From positions 124,001-188,000 of the forward strand of contig NZ_JBHTIH010000007.1 of the NCBI RefSeq assembly GCF_042677045.1: a stretch of 64,000 nucleotides of DNA, read 5' to 3'. A program made the position numbers and the translations under genes. Numbering within the stretch: the stretch's first letter is position 1; each line of letters starts with the position of its first letter. This stretch comes from Lysobacter_K koreensis (GTDB taxonomy: Bacteria > Pseudomonadota > Gammaproteobacteria > Xanthomonadales > Xanthomonadaceae). The notes below the pieces were generated by a model. The model did not search any database. It worked only from the letters and a program-made list of their open reading frames with translations, and was not told where the DNA came from. Below, piece after piece: positions 26,324 through 39,126 of the stretch.

Positions 26324-27717
26324 TTGCGGCTGGCCGGTTCCGTGCTGGCGGCAGGCGCGGGCGACGCGGCTGCCGGCGGCGGCGTGCTCGCCGTGACCCG
26401 CCACACCGCGTTGCCGACATCGTCGGCGACCAGCACCGCGCCGGCGCCGTCGACCACGACGCCGACCGGGCGGCCGCGCGCGTTGCCGTCGGCATTGACG
26501 AAATCGGTCAGCACCGCTTGCGGCGGGCCATTCGGGCGGCCGCCGGCAAACGGCACGAACACCACGTCGTAGCCGCTGCGCGGCCGCCGGTTCCACGAAC
26601 CGTGGCGGCCGATGAAGGCGCCGCCGCGGTACTGCGGCGGCAACGCCGCGCCGTCGTAGAACGCCAGTCCCAGCGGCGCCACGTGCGTGCCCAGCGCGTA
26701 GTCGGGCACGATCGCCTGAGCGACCAGGTCCGGCCGCGGTGGCTTGACGCGCGCGTCGACGTGCGCGCCGAAGTAGCTGTACGGCCAGCCGTAGAACCCG
26801 CCGTCGCGCACCGAGGTCAGGTAGTCGGGCACCAGGTCGCTGCCGATCTCGTCGCGCTCGTTGACCACGGTCCACAACGCGCCGGAATCGGGCTGCCACG
26901 CCAGGCCGTTGGGATTGCGCAGGCCGCTGGCGAACACGCGGTAACCCTTCGCGTTCGCCGGAGCGGGCACCGCGCCCGCGCGCAGGTCGACTTCCAGGAT
27001 CGCCGCGCGGTCGACCTCTTTGTCCATGCCGTTCTCGGCGACGTTGCTGTTGGAGCCGACGGTGACGTACAGCTTCGTGCCATCGCGGCTGGCGAGCAGG
27101 TTCTTGGTCCAGTGGTGGTTGAGCGGGCCGCCGGGCAACGCGACCAATTGGGTCGGTGCGGCCGTGACCTCGGTCTGGCCGAGGCGGTACGGCACGCTGA
27201 CCACGGCGTCGGCATTGGCCACGTACAGGGTGTCGCCGACCAGCGCCATCCCGAACGGCGAGTTCAGGCCCTGCAGGAACACCGTGCGCAGCTCGGCGCG
27301 ACCGTCGCGGTCGGCGTCGCGCAGCAGGGTGATGCGGTTCGCGCTGGGTACGCCGGCGCCGGCGCGCTTCATCACCGCCTTCATCACCGCGCCCTTGATG
27401 CCCTTGCCATCCTCCGGCCGCGGCGGCGCGTTGCTCTCGGCCACCAGCACGTCGCCGTTGGGCAGCACGTGCAGCCAGCGCGGGTGGTCCAGCCCGGTCG
27501 CGAACGCGTTGACCGCGAAGCCCGGCGCCGCGGTCGGGGTCGCGCCGTCGGGCCAGCCGACCGCTGGGGCGATGTGCACGGTCGGGATCAGGGTCTTGTT
27601 CGGCGGCGGCAGGGTCGGCTGCGGGCCGACCGACTCGCCGTTCAACAACCGCGAGCGCTCGGCGCAGCCGGCCAGCGCCAGCGCGGCGACCAACGGGAGA
27701 ATCCACCATCGGGGCAT
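26320..27717 (-). CDS. PQQ-type sorbosone/glucose dehydrogenase-family lipoprotein
   Basis: A 465-residue six-bladed beta-propeller of the soluble glucose/sorbosone dehydrogenase family, exported and lipidated (LALAGC lipobox after MPRWW). Motifs: GLDHPRWLHVLPNGDVLVAE, FLQGLNSPFGMALVGDTLYV, LNHHWTKNLL with the likely catalytic His, VFASGLRNPNGLAWQPDSG, NERDEIGSDLVPDYL, GFYGWPYSYFG, and PLGLAFYDG with GAFIGRHGSWNR. Relatives oxidise sugars or alcohols with PQQ, but not every member binds it. The start at 27717 gives the signal peptide. It is coupled to the downstream membrane-protein gene. Confidence 0.85.
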   Translation of the reverse strand: MPRWWILPLVAALALAGCAERSRLLNGESVGPQPTLPPPNKTLIPTVHIAPAVGWPDGATPTAAPGFAVNAFATGLDHPRWLHVLPNGDVLVAESNAPPRPEDGKGIKGAVMKAVMKRAGAGVPSANRITLLRDADRDGRAELRTVFLQGLNSPFGMALVGDTLYVANADAVVSVPYRLGQTEVTAAPTQLVALPGGPLNHHWTKNLLASRDGTKLYVTVGSNSNVAENGMDKEVDRAAILEVDLRAGAVPAPANAKGYRVFASGLRNPNGLAWQPDSGALWTVVNERDEIGSDLVPDYLTSVRDGGFYGWPYSYFGAHVDARVKPPRPDLVAQAIVPDYALGTHVAPLGLAFYDGAALPPQYRGGAFIGRHGSWNRRPRSGYDVVFVPFAGGRPNGPPQAVLTDFVNADGNARGRPVGVVVDGAGAVLVADDVGNAVWRVTASTPPPAAASPAPAASTEPASRK

Positions 27718-27775
27718 GTCGCGTCCTCGCGGTTCAGTCAAGTTGGGTCAGTCAGGTTGATTCAGTGGGCTTGGG

Positions 27776-28144
27776 TCAGCCACCGCCGAACGCGGCGAAC
27801 AGCAGCAACGCGAAGCCGAGCACCGCCAGCCCGGCATGGCCGAACAGCAGCCCGGTCGGCAACGGCTTCTGCTTCCAGTGGTAGACCAGGTTCATGAACG
27901 CGCCGCCCGCTGCCGCCAGCAGCAGCAACGCCAGCGCGATCTGCGCGGTGCCCGGAATGCCCGCGGCCAGCGCGGCGTAGATCAGCAGGGTGAGCCCGGC
28001 ACCGGCGAGCAGGCCGTGCCCCATCGCCAGCCACGCCGGCGGATTGCGCTTGGCGCCCAGGCGGATCGCCGCCATCACCACGCCACCCAACGCCGCGAAC
28101 GCGAACAGCGCGGTCGCGGTTTGCAGCATCCCCATTGCGTCCAT
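27776..28144 (-). CDS. Small membrane protein (four helices), unknown function
   Basis: A 122-residue hydrophobic protein with four predicted helices: TALFAFAALGGVVMAAIRLG, MGHGLLAGAGLTLLIYAALA, AQIALALLLLAAAGGAFMNL and LLFGHAGLAVLGFALLLFAA. Histidines at the ends of helices 2 and 4 are notable. It lies upstream of the dehydrogenase gene on the same strand, 58 bp apart, and may belong to that unit. The start could be M1 (28144) or M4. Confidence 0.7.
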   Translation of the reverse strand: MDAMGMLQTATALFAFAALGGVVMAAIRLGAKRNPPAWLAMGHGLLAGAGLTLLIYAALAAGIPGTAQIALALLLLAAAGGAFMNLVYHWKQKPLPTGLLFGHAGLAVLGFALLLFAAFGGG

Positions 28145-28249
28145 GACGGCATCCTCGTCACCGGAACTTCCGGCAGCGGCGACGCTAGTCCGGCCGTTGT
28201 GATCGCCGCGTAAACCAGCGCAGTCGCGTCGGGGCGACGCCGGCGAGCG

Positions 28250-28627
28250 TTACTGCGGCGGTGCCGCCAACTCGCGCGCGTCGAGCGCGCCGTCGCGGTT
28301 GCGGTCCTGGCGGCGGAACGCGGCCGCCAGCGATTCACGGTGGGCGGCCAGGTGCACCGGCTTGCCGCGGCCGCCGGGCAGCTCGGCCGGCGTCAGCACG
28401 CCGTCGCCGTCGCGGTCCATGCGCGCGAACGCATAGCCCATCCAGTCCTGGTACTCGGCCAGCGCGACGCGGCCGTCGGCGTTGCTGTCCATCTTGCCCA
28501 GGTAGTCGCTGCTGGCGCGCACCTGCGCCAGGGCCGCGGACGACGTCAGCAGTGCCGCCGCGGCCACGCACAGGTGCCGGCCGGACCACGGGCGCGCGCG
28601 ATCACGCACGCGCCGGCGCCAAGGCAT
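28250..28627 (-). CDS. Secreted EF-hand calcium-binding protein
   Basis: A 125-residue exported protein. A basic N-terminus and hydrophobic segment (HLCVAAAALLTSSAALAQ) form a signal peptide. Three EF-hand loops follow: DSNADGRVALAE, DRDGDGVLTPAE and DRNRDGALDARE, each with the expected calcium ligands. The ATG at 28627 overlaps the end of the desaturase gene by 26 nt; a GTG at 28609 would reduce this to 8 nt and is a possible alternative start. Confidence 0.82.
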   Translation of the reverse strand: MPWRRRVRDRARPWSGRHLCVAAAALLTSSAALAQVRASSDYLGKMDSNADGRVALAEYQDWMGYAFARMDRDGDGVLTPAELPGGRGKPVHLAAHRESLAAAFRRQDRNRDGALDARELAAPPQ

Positions 28628-29807
28628 AGCCCTTCATGCGCGCCGAGAACGCCTGCAGCGCGTGGATGCCGCTGGCCTCGGCCTCCGCGCACCACGCATG
28701 CAGCTTCTGCAAGGTCGCCTGGGCATCGTTGGAACGCTCGTCGAGCACCTGCGCCAGGCGCGCGCGGAAGTCCGCCAGCTGCGCCATGCGCGGGCTTTCG
28801 GCGACCCAAGCCTGCAGCCGCGCGCGCTTGTCGTCGTCGAGCCAGCGGCCGCCGTCGGCCAGCCCCTTGCGCAACGTGCGCGGCAGCGCGCGCACGCGCT
28901 GCGCGGCGTGGCGCTTCTCTTCGCGCAGGGCCGGCAAGGTGACCGCGCGGTAGTAGTCGGTCATCGCCTGGAAGCGGATCGCGAGCAGCGCCTTGAGCGT
29001 CTCGGTGTCGGGCATCGCGATGTTCGGGCGCACGTCCAGCGACGGCGCGACGCGCAGCACCTTGGCCAGGCCGATCGCCTGCAGCAGCTTGATCGTGCTC
29101 CAGCCGATGTCGAACTCGAAGCGGCGCAACGCGAACTTCGCGGAACTGGGGAACGCGTGGTGGTTGTTGTGCAGCTCCTCGCCGCCGATCCAGAAGCCCC
29201 ACGGGGTGAGGTTGGTGGCGGTGTCGGCGGTCTCGAAGTTGCGGTAGCCCCACCAGTGGCCCAGGCCATTGACCACGCCGGCGGCCCAGAACGGGATCCA
29301 CGCCATCTGCAGCGCCCAGATCGCCACGCCGGCGAAGCCGAACAGCGCGAAGCTGGCGAACAGCAGCAAAGTCGGGCCGAGCGTCGGGTAGCGCGAGTAG
29401 AGGTGGCGCTCGATCCAGTCGTCCGGGCAGCCCTTGCCGTACTTCTCGATCGACTCGCGGTCGGCACGCGCCTCGCGGTAGAGCTCGACGCCGCGCCAGA
29501 ACACGGTCCTGATGCCCTTGATCTGCGGGCTGTGCGGGTCTTCCTCGGTCTCGCACTTGGCGTGGTGCTTGCGGTGGATCGCCGCCCACTCGCGCGTGAT
29601 CATCGAGGTCGTCAGCCAGGTCCAGAAGCGGAACACGTGCGCGAGCGCCGGGTGGAAGTCGACCGAGCGGTGCGCCTGCGAGCGGTGCAGGTACAGCGTC
29701 ACCGAGAGGATGGTCAGCTGGGTCGCGGCCAGGAAATAGATCGCGAGCGTGCCGAGGCCGGCCTGGGCGAAGCCGCCGGCGAGGAAGTCGAGCAATGAAG
29801 CGGGCAT
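28602..29807 (-). CDS. Acyl-CoA/acyl-lipid desaturase
   Basis: A 401-residue membrane di-iron fatty-acid desaturase that inserts a double bond (delta-9 type by similarity) and tunes membrane fluidity. The three His boxes are complete: HRSQAH at 41-46, HRKHH at 78-82 and HNNHH at 213-217. Four helices surround them. A long soluble C-terminus follows, somewhat longer than in stearoyl-type enzymes. The ATG at 29807 follows TGGAG. It is divergent from mutM. Confidence 0.92.
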   Translation of the reverse strand: MPASLLDFLAGGFAQAGLGTLAIYFLAATQLTILSVTLYLHRSQAHRSVDFHPALAHVFRFWTWLTTSMITREWAAIHRKHHAKCETEEDPHSPQIKGIRTVFWRGVELYREARADRESIEKYGKGCPDDWIERHLYSRYPTLGPTLLLFASFALFGFAGVAIWALQMAWIPFWAAGVVNGLGHWWGYRNFETADTATNLTPWGFWIGGEELHNNHHAFPSSAKFALRRFEFDIGWSTIKLLQAIGLAKVLRVAPSLDVRPNIAMPDTETLKALLAIRFQAMTDYYRAVTLPALREEKRHAAQRVRALPRTLRKGLADGGRWLDDDKRARLQAWVAESPRMAQLADFRARLAQVLDERSNDAQATLQKLHAWCAEAEASGIHALQAFSARMKGYALAPARA

Positions 29808-30097
29808 TGGAACTCCACAAGTGGTGCGGTCGCGCGGGACGTGTCGCCGGGCGCTTTGGGCCGATCGGCCCGAAGCGATGATGCCACCGCGCCGCGGCCG
29901 TGCGCGTGGGTATGGGCAGGGACTGTGATGGGGGTCGTTCAGCGCGCGCGCAAGCGGTCGGGCTGAACGCGTGCGGGCGCGGTGCGACGCAAGCCGTAAG
30001 CTGGCGGCGCGCCGCGAACAACCGCGCCGCGCAACCTTCCAACGCCGCGTTACCCATGCCGCCGCAGCGGCCCGGAACACGCCCAGCCCGACACCCC
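29808..30097. other. Divergent desaturase-mutM intergenic region
   Basis: The 290-bp gap must hold promoters for both flanking genes. I see no convincing -35/-10 boxes, RNA gene or terminator in it. Confidence 0.4.
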
Positions 30098-30925
30098 ATG
30101 CCCGAACTCCCCGAAGTAGAAACCACCCGCGCCGGCCTCGCCCCCCACCTGGAAGGCCGGCGCGTGCTCGCCGCGACCCTGCGCCGGCCCGACTTGCGCT
30201 GGCCGATCCCGTCCGAAATCCAGGACACCCTGCCCGGCCAGCGCATCGACGCGGTGCGCCGGCGCGCGAAGTACCTGCTGCTCGACACCGCCGCCGGCAG
30301 CGCCCTGCTCCACCTGGGGATGTCCGGCAGCCTGCGGGTGCTGCCATCCGACACGCCGGTCACCGCCCACGACCATGTCGACCTGCTGCTGGATGGAGGC
30401 GGCTCGGGCGCGCGGCGCGTGCTGCGCTTCAACGACCCGCGCCGCTTCGGCTGCCTGCTGTGGCAGCCCGCAGGCGAAGTCCATCCATTGCTGGCCGACC
30501 TGGGGCCGGAGCCGCTGTCCGCCGATTTCGACGGCGACTACCTGTTCGCGCGCAGCCGCGGCCGCAGCGCGCCGGTCAAGGCGTTCCTGATGGACCAGCG
30601 CGTGGTGGTCGGCGTGGGCAACATCTACGTCGCCGAGGCGCTGTTCGCCGCGGGGATCTCGCCGCTGCGCGCGGCCGGCAAGGTCTCGCGCGAACGCTAC
30701 GCGCTGCTCGCCGCCGCGGTGAAGGCGATCCTGGCCTACGCGATCGCCCGCGGCGGCACCACGCTGCGCGACTTCATCAGTCCCGATGGCGCGCCGGGCT
30801 ATTTCGAACAGGAGTTGTCGGCCTATGGCCGCGGCGGCGAACCGTGCCCGAAGTGCGGGCGGCCGTTGAAGCAGGCGGCGATCGCGCAGCGCACCACGGT
30901 CTGGTGCCCGCACTGCCAGCGCTAG
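30098..30925 (+). CDS. mutM: Formamidopyrimidine-DNA glycosylase (Fpg/MutM)
   Basis: Base-excision-repair glycosylase/AP-lyase that removes 8-oxoguanine. The 275-residue product starts MPELPEVETTRAGLAPHL with the catalytic Pro2 and Glu3. RRRAKYLLLD holds the conserved Lys near 57, LHLGMSGSLRVL and VGNIYVAEALFAAGISPL follow, and the C-terminal zinc finger is CPKCGRPLK...CPHC. Length and motifs are all normal. The ATG at 30098 is the family start. Confidence 0.97.
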   Translation: MPELPEVETTRAGLAPHLEGRRVLAATLRRPDLRWPIPSEIQDTLPGQRIDAVRRRAKYLLLDTAAGSALLHLGMSGSLRVLPSDTPVTAHDHVDLLLDGGGSGARRVLRFNDPRRFGCLLWQPAGEVHPLLADLGPEPLSADFDGDYLFARSRGRSAPVKAFLMDQRVVVGVGNIYVAEALFAAGISPLRAAGKVSRERYALLAAAVKAILAYAIARGGTTLRDFISPDGAPGYFEQELSAYGRGGEPCPKCGRPLKQAAIAQRTTVWCPHCQR

Positions 30926-31062
30926 ATGCCTAACCCGACACCTGGTTCAGCGCGGTCGAGGCAACCGATGATGACGGCAGCCGAGGCAGGCCGGGGTCGG
31001 TTGCAATGATCGCGGCGCAGCCAGTACGGCGTTCACGCGCGGGTGCTCCGGGTTGACGCACG

Positions 31063-31090
31063 AGAACGCCCCGGAAATCCGGGGCGTTCT
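31063..31090. terminator. Convergent terminator between mutM and the protease gene
   Basis: AGAACGCCCCGGA pairs perfectly with TCCGGGGCGTTCT around two A residues. It lacks a long T-tract but lies between two convergent genes. The rest of the 30926-31106 gap shows nothing else I can support. Confidence 0.75.
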
Positions 31091-31106
31091 GCGTTTCGTG
31101 CTGCGA

Positions 31107-32306
31107 TCAGCCGCGGACCAGGGTCAGGCCGTACGCGCTCAGGATCGGATTGAGGCGCTGGAAGAACGTCTGCCGTTGCGAGCTCGGCAGCGAGCAGTTG
31201 TCGTTGCTGCCGTTGGGCAGGTTGCCGCCGGACGTCACGCCCTGCGCCTGGCCGGCACCGGTGATCCAACTGCCGCCCGAGTCGCCGCGGCCGGTGCAGA
31301 CATTGGTCTGGGTAAGGCCATACACCGCGCCGACCGAGTAGTTGACGGTCACGTTCTTCGCCGTGATCGAGCCGCACTTCCAGCCGGTGGTGCGACCGGA
31401 GCGACACAGCGACGCGCCGGTCGCCGCCTCGGTGCTGCCGATGACCCGCGGATAGGTGCCGGAGCTGTAGTTGTAGACCAGCCCGTACAGGGTATGACCG
31501 CTGCTGACGCTGACCCAGGCGCGGTCGTTGCCGGGGAAGCTCGACGACTGGAACGAGCCGACCGACTGGCCTTCAACCTTCACGCTGTTGCCTGCGCTGC
31601 CGCAGTGGCCGGCGGTGGCGAAGCCCTTCTGCGCGCCCTTGGTGACCGAGAAGCCCACCGAGCAGTACGACGCGTTGTTCACGATGTACTCGTAGCCGCC
31701 GACGATGTTCGCAGTCGTCTGCGGCCAGCCGGGCACGATCTGCACGCGCACCGCGTCGGGGTCGGCGCCGCTGCGGGCGATGAAGTCGACCGCGGCGTCC
31801 GTCGCGTCGGCCGCGATGCTCAACGTCACGCTGTTGGTCACGGGATCGACATGCCACGAATGCACGCCACGCAGCGCCGCGCGCCTGTCGAGTGCGACCG
31901 CGTAGATGCCGTCGAGGCGATCCTTGGCAGCGTCGAGGTCGCGCAGGCTGTGGCGGACCTGGCGCATCGTCGCGCCCGGCACGGCTGCAGCGCGCGAGGC
32001 CCGCGTGGTGGCGACGACGAACTGGAAAGAGCCGTCCGCCTTGCGCTCGATCCAGCTGCCGGCGAAGCCCGCGCCAAGCTGGCGCTGGGCGATGGCGCCC
32101 TGCGAGTTGGCGGCACGCTCGGTCTGCAGGTACTGCGCGACCTGGTGCGGGAATATGCCCAGGTCGCGCTGCATGGCGAAACTGAGCTGCGGGTCGAAGG
32201 CGTCGCTGGCGACGGCGGCGCCGGCAGGCAGCGCGGCGGCAAACAGGGTGAGAACGAGGGTCGCGCGCTTGGACGACCGGCGGGCGGTCAGGGACGATGC
32301 GTGCAT
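31107..32306 (-). CDS. Alpha-lytic-protease-type S1 serine endopeptidase, prepro form
   Basis: A 399-residue secreted serine protease closely like alpha-lytic protease of Lysobacter, an extracellular bacteriolytic enzyme. A signal peptide (~1-33) is followed by a pro-region (~34-198), which in this family folds the protease and is then cleaved. The mature domain starts ANIVGGYEYIVNNASYCSVG at residue 199 and has the catalytic triad His234 (ATAGHCG), Asp261 (GNDRAW) and Ser343 (GRGDSGGSW). Six cysteines match the three known disulfides. Mature length is 201, close to the classical 198. AAGGAG precedes the ATG. It is divergent from the ECF sigma gene. Confidence 0.95.
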   Translation of the reverse strand: MHASSLTARRSSKRATLVLTLFAAALPAGAAVASDAFDPQLSFAMQRDLGIFPHQVAQYLQTERAANSQGAIAQRQLGAGFAGSWIERKADGSFQFVVATTRASRAAAVPGATMRQVRHSLRDLDAAKDRLDGIYAVALDRRAALRGVHSWHVDPVTNSVTLSIAADATDAAVDFIARSGADPDAVRVQIVPGWPQTTANIVGGYEYIVNNASYCSVGFSVTKGAQKGFATAGHCGSAGNSVKVEGQSVGSFQSSSFPGNDRAWVSVSSGHTLYGLVYNYSSGTYPRVIGSTEAATGASLCRSGRTTGWKCGSITAKNVTVNYSVGAVYGLTQTNVCTGRGDSGGSWITGAGQAQGVTSGGNLPNGSNDNCSLPSSQRQTFFQRLNPILSAYGLTLVRG

Positions 32307-32758
32307 GCGTTGAAACTCCTTGGTGGCGGTGCTGGGGGATGATTCGGAAGGAACGACACGAACATCAACAGCGCGAACTGCCCGCCTTGATCGGCGCTAC
32401 GGGCTCTCGACGGGCCGGCGGAGTCGAGCGGAAACCGCGGGGTGAATTCGCGAACACCGTCACACTTCAGGCCGAAAGTGCTTGCTTTTTCCTTCAGCGG
32501 CGAAAAATCCGCAAGTTGTCCGACCGGCGGCACGCGCCGGCGCCCTGGAAACGCGCGGCCACGGCGCCGATTCGTTGCGACGCACAACGCCCGCGCGCGG
32601 GCAGATCGTCTCGCGCGAACCCGGCCGACTCCAGGCCCTGGGCGGCATGAACTCCGGCCGCGCCCGCCCCCTTGCCCAGCGCTGCCAGCCCGTCGGCACC
32701 GGCTTTGCGCGACAACTGAACGCGCTATAGTCGGCCCACTTGCCTCAGGGGAGGTTGC
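32307..32758. promoter_or_regulatory. Divergent protease-sigma factor intergenic region
   Basis: A 452-bp gap. TATAGT at 32726-32731 is a good -10 box for the sigma gene, with TTGCGC at 32705-32710 only 15 nt away (short for a -35). A purine/pyrimidine-rich stretch near 32475-32520 could be the protease promoter region. No small gene is supportable. Confidence 0.4.
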
Positions 32759-33319
32759 ATGTCCGATACGGCTGACATCACATTGCTGCTGGATGCGGCA
32801 CGCGGCGGCGACCGCGGCGCACTGGATCGCGTGCTCGCCACGCTCTACCAGGAACTGCACATGATGGCGCGCCGCCAGCTCGCCGGTCAGCACGGCCAGA
32901 CGCTGGATGCGACCGCGCTGGTGCACGAGGCCTACCTGAAGCTCGTCGGCCGCCGCGAGGCGAAGTTCGACGATCGCGCGCACTTCTTCGCCTACGCCGC
33001 CTCGGCGATGCGCTCGGTGGTGGTCGACTACGCGCGCCAGCGGCTGGCGCAGAAGCGCGGCGGCGACCTGCACCGCGTCACCGACCTGCCCGAGGACATC
33101 GAGGGCGGCCTGCGTCTGGACGAGGAAACCCTCGGCCTGGACACCGCGCTGACCAAGCTGGCGGCGGTCGACCAGCGCCTGGCGCAGGTGGTGGAACTGC
33201 GCTACTTCGGCGGTTTGTCCGAACTGGAGATCGCCGCCCTGCTGCAGCGCTCCGAGCGCAGCATCCGCCGCGACTGGCAGAAGGCGCGGCTGTTCCTGCT
33301 GGCGTCACTGGACGGCTGA
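32759..33319 (+). CDS. ECF RNA polymerase sigma factor (Sigma70_ECF family, kinase-linked)
   Basis: A 186-residue extracytoplasmic-function sigma factor. Region 2 includes LYQELHMMARRQLAGQHG, the hallmark TLDATALVHEAYLKLVG, and AHFFAYAASAMRSVVVDYAR; region 4 contains QVVELRYFGGLSELEIAALL and RSIRRDWQKARLFL. This subtype is known to be paired with Ser/Thr kinases rather than anti-sigma factors, and such a kinase follows 16 nt downstream. In Xanthomonas EcfK, phosphorylation of a region-2 Thr activates the factor; Thr52 here lies at the same place in the motif. GGGGAGG precedes the ATG. Confidence 0.88.
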   Translation: MSDTADITLLLDAARGGDRGALDRVLATLYQELHMMARRQLAGQHGQTLDATALVHEAYLKLVGRREAKFDDRAHFFAYAASAMRSVVVDYARQRLAQKRGGDLHRVTDLPEDIEGGLRLDEETLGLDTALTKLAAVDQRLAQVVELRYFGGLSELEIAALLQRSERSIRRDWQKARLFLLASLDG

Positions 33320-33335
33320 GCCGAGTCGGTAGCCG

Positions 33336-36182
<2,847 letters not shown>

Positions 36183-36206
36183 CCCAGCGGTTGCGCGCCG
36201 CATGCA

Positions 36207-36827
36207 CTACAGCGGCAACGACGGCTGCAGCGGTGCGATCTCGCCCTCGCCGCGCATCACCTTCTTGTACTCGGCGCGCGACACCGACAGGTAGCGCTCG
36301 TTGCCGCCGATCTCGACCTGCGGCCCGTCGAGCACCGCGCGTCCCTGCGCGTCCACGCGCAGCACCATCGTCGCCTTCTTGCCGCTGTGGCAGATGGTCT
36401 TGATCTCGGTCAGTTCGTCGGCCCACGCCAGCAGGTACTGGCTGCCCTCGAACAGTTCGCCGCGGAAATCGGTGCGCAGGCCATAGCACAGCACGGGGAT
36501 GCGCAACGCGTCGACCACCTCGCTCAGTTGCCAGACCTGGGCCTTGGCAAGGAACTGCGCCTCGTCGACCAGCACGCAATCGAGCTTGCCGTGCGCGGCG
36601 ATGTCGGCGCGGACCAGCCGCTCCAGATCCTGTTCGCGCTCGAAGGCGATCCCCGGCGCACTCAGGCCGATCCGCGACGACACCGTGCCGCTGCCGGCGC
36701 GGTCGTCGAGCGACGGGGTCAGGATCGCCACCCGCATGCCGCGCTCGCTGTAGTTATGCGCGGACTGCAGCAAGGTGGTCGTCTTGCCGGCGTTCATCGC
36801 CGAATAGTAGAAATAGAGCTTGGCCAT
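36207..36827 (-). CDS. tdk: Thymidine kinase (type II)
   Basis: Phosphorylates deoxythymidine in the salvage pathway. The 206-residue product has Walker A SAMNAGKTTTLLQ near residue 9, the DEAQF motif (VLVDEAQFLAKAQ), FRGELFEGSQYLLAWAD and the lasso region VEIGGNERYLSVSRAEYKK. In Escherichia coli TK four Cys residues bind structural zinc. Here three positions are lost: ICHSGKKA has Ser for Cys, and VSRAEYKK lacks both later cysteines. So this enzyme must be stable without zinc. Confidence 0.94.
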   Translation of the reverse strand: MAKLYFYYSAMNAGKTTTLLQSAHNYSERGMRVAILTPSLDDRAGSGTVSSRIGLSAPGIAFEREQDLERLVRADIAAHGKLDCVLVDEAQFLAKAQVWQLSEVVDALRIPVLCYGLRTDFRGELFEGSQYLLAWADELTEIKTICHSGKKATMVLRVDAQGRAVLDGPQVEIGGNERYLSVSRAEYKKVMRGEGEIAPLQPSLPL

Positions 36828-37077
36828 GCGCGCAGTTTATGGGTTTGGACGCCATACGGAACGGTAGATCCGCGCTTGCTGGGATGGCTTTTTCCCGACC
36901 GCGCACGCTGGTCGGACGGCCAGCGGTTTCGGGCAGGAGCTCCGCCGCGCCCGCGCTCATGTAGATCCGAATCTGCTCGGATCACGCCTGCCCGGTTGCC
37001 CCGCGCAGGTTCCGAGCAAGCTCGGACCTACGGGTTCCGCTGCAGCGGTGATTCGCTTGCGCCTCCGCTAACGAAAA
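36828..37077. repeat. Gap with two GATCCGA/TCGGATC-type palindromes
   Basis: Palindromes at 36964-36983 (GATCCGA...TCGGATC) and 37011-37026 (TCCGAG CAAG CTCGGA) belong to the same family as 1673-1692. A further degenerate copy may lie near 36865-36900. No gene is supportable. Confidence 0.65.
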
Positions 37078-37100
37078 AACGCCGGCGCGAGGCCGGCGTT
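37073..37100 (-). terminator. Rho-independent terminator of the atp operon
   Basis: On the minus strand, AACGCCGGC and GCCGGCGTT form a stem (37078-37086 with 37092-37100) followed by a run of six T. It lies 25 nt beyond the atpC stop and ends the ATP synthase operon. Confidence 0.9.
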
Positions 37101-37124
37101 CTCATCGACGCGCAAAGCCGGGGA

Positions 37125-37550
37125 TCAGTGCTTCATGTTCTTGCGCAAGCGCTCCAGTGCCTGCAGCTGCACCAGCGCCTCGGCCAGCTTGGCCTGCGCC
37201 TGCGCGACTTCCATCTTCTCGCCGCGGTGGGCCAGGATTCGCTCGGCCTCTTCCTTGGCGGCGCGCACCGCGGCCTCGTCGATGTCCTGGGCACGGATAG
37301 CGGTGTCGGCCAGCACGGTCACCACCGTGGGCTGCACTTCGAGGATGCCGCCGGAAACCGCGAAGTCGAGCTGCTCCCCGCTGGGCAGGGTCACCACCAC
37401 CTTGCCCGGCTTCAGGCGGGTGATCAGCGGCGCGTGCTTCGGCGCGATGCCGAGCTCGCCGATCTCGCCGGTGGCGACCAGCAGGGTCGCCTCGCCGTGG
37501 AAGATCTCGTGCTCGGCGCTGACGATGTCGCAACGGAAACTGGATGCCAT
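37125..37550 (-). CDS. atpC: ATP synthase F1 subunit epsilon
   Basis: Central-stalk subunit that couples and inhibits F1. The 141-residue product has the N-terminal beta-sandwich (FRCDIVSAEHEIFHGEATLL, IGELGIAPKHAPLITRLKPG, LDFAVSGGILEVQPTVVTVL) and a C-terminal helical hairpin (AAVRAAKEEAERILAHRG). Last gene of the operon, separated from atpD by a REP-containing gap. Confidence 0.97.
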   Translation of the reverse strand: MASSFRCDIVSAEHEIFHGEATLLVATGEIGELGIAPKHAPLITRLKPGKVVVTLPSGEQLDFAVSGGILEVQPTVVTVLADTAIRAQDIDEAAVRAAKEEAERILAHRGEKMEVAQAQAKLAEALVQLQALERLRKNMKH

Positions 37551-37565
37551 GTGATTCTCTGTCCG

Positions 37566-37632
37566 GTAGGGCGGGTTTCAACCCGCCGCTCTTAGGCGGG
37601 GTGGTGCGTGACGGCGGGGTGCAACCCGCCCT
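37566..37632. repeat. REP type A elements between atpD and atpC
   Basis: TAGGGCGGGTTTCAACCCGCC at 37567-37587 and the related GGCGGGGTGCAACCCGCCCT around 37613-37632 lie inside the 93-bp atpD-atpC gap. Each is a hairpin. In an operon mRNA such structures can protect the upstream part from 3' exonucleases and lower atpC relative to atpD; that role is inferred. Confidence 0.85.
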
Positions 37633-37643
37633 GCGCCGCTGCC

Positions 37644-39044
<1,401 letters not shown>

Positions 39045-39126
39045 CACTATTTCCTCGTATCTCTAAAGCTGCTTGGCGTTCGCGGCTTGCGCCCGCCGGG
39101 GATGTGGTTCTGGAAACCGGTGCCGG

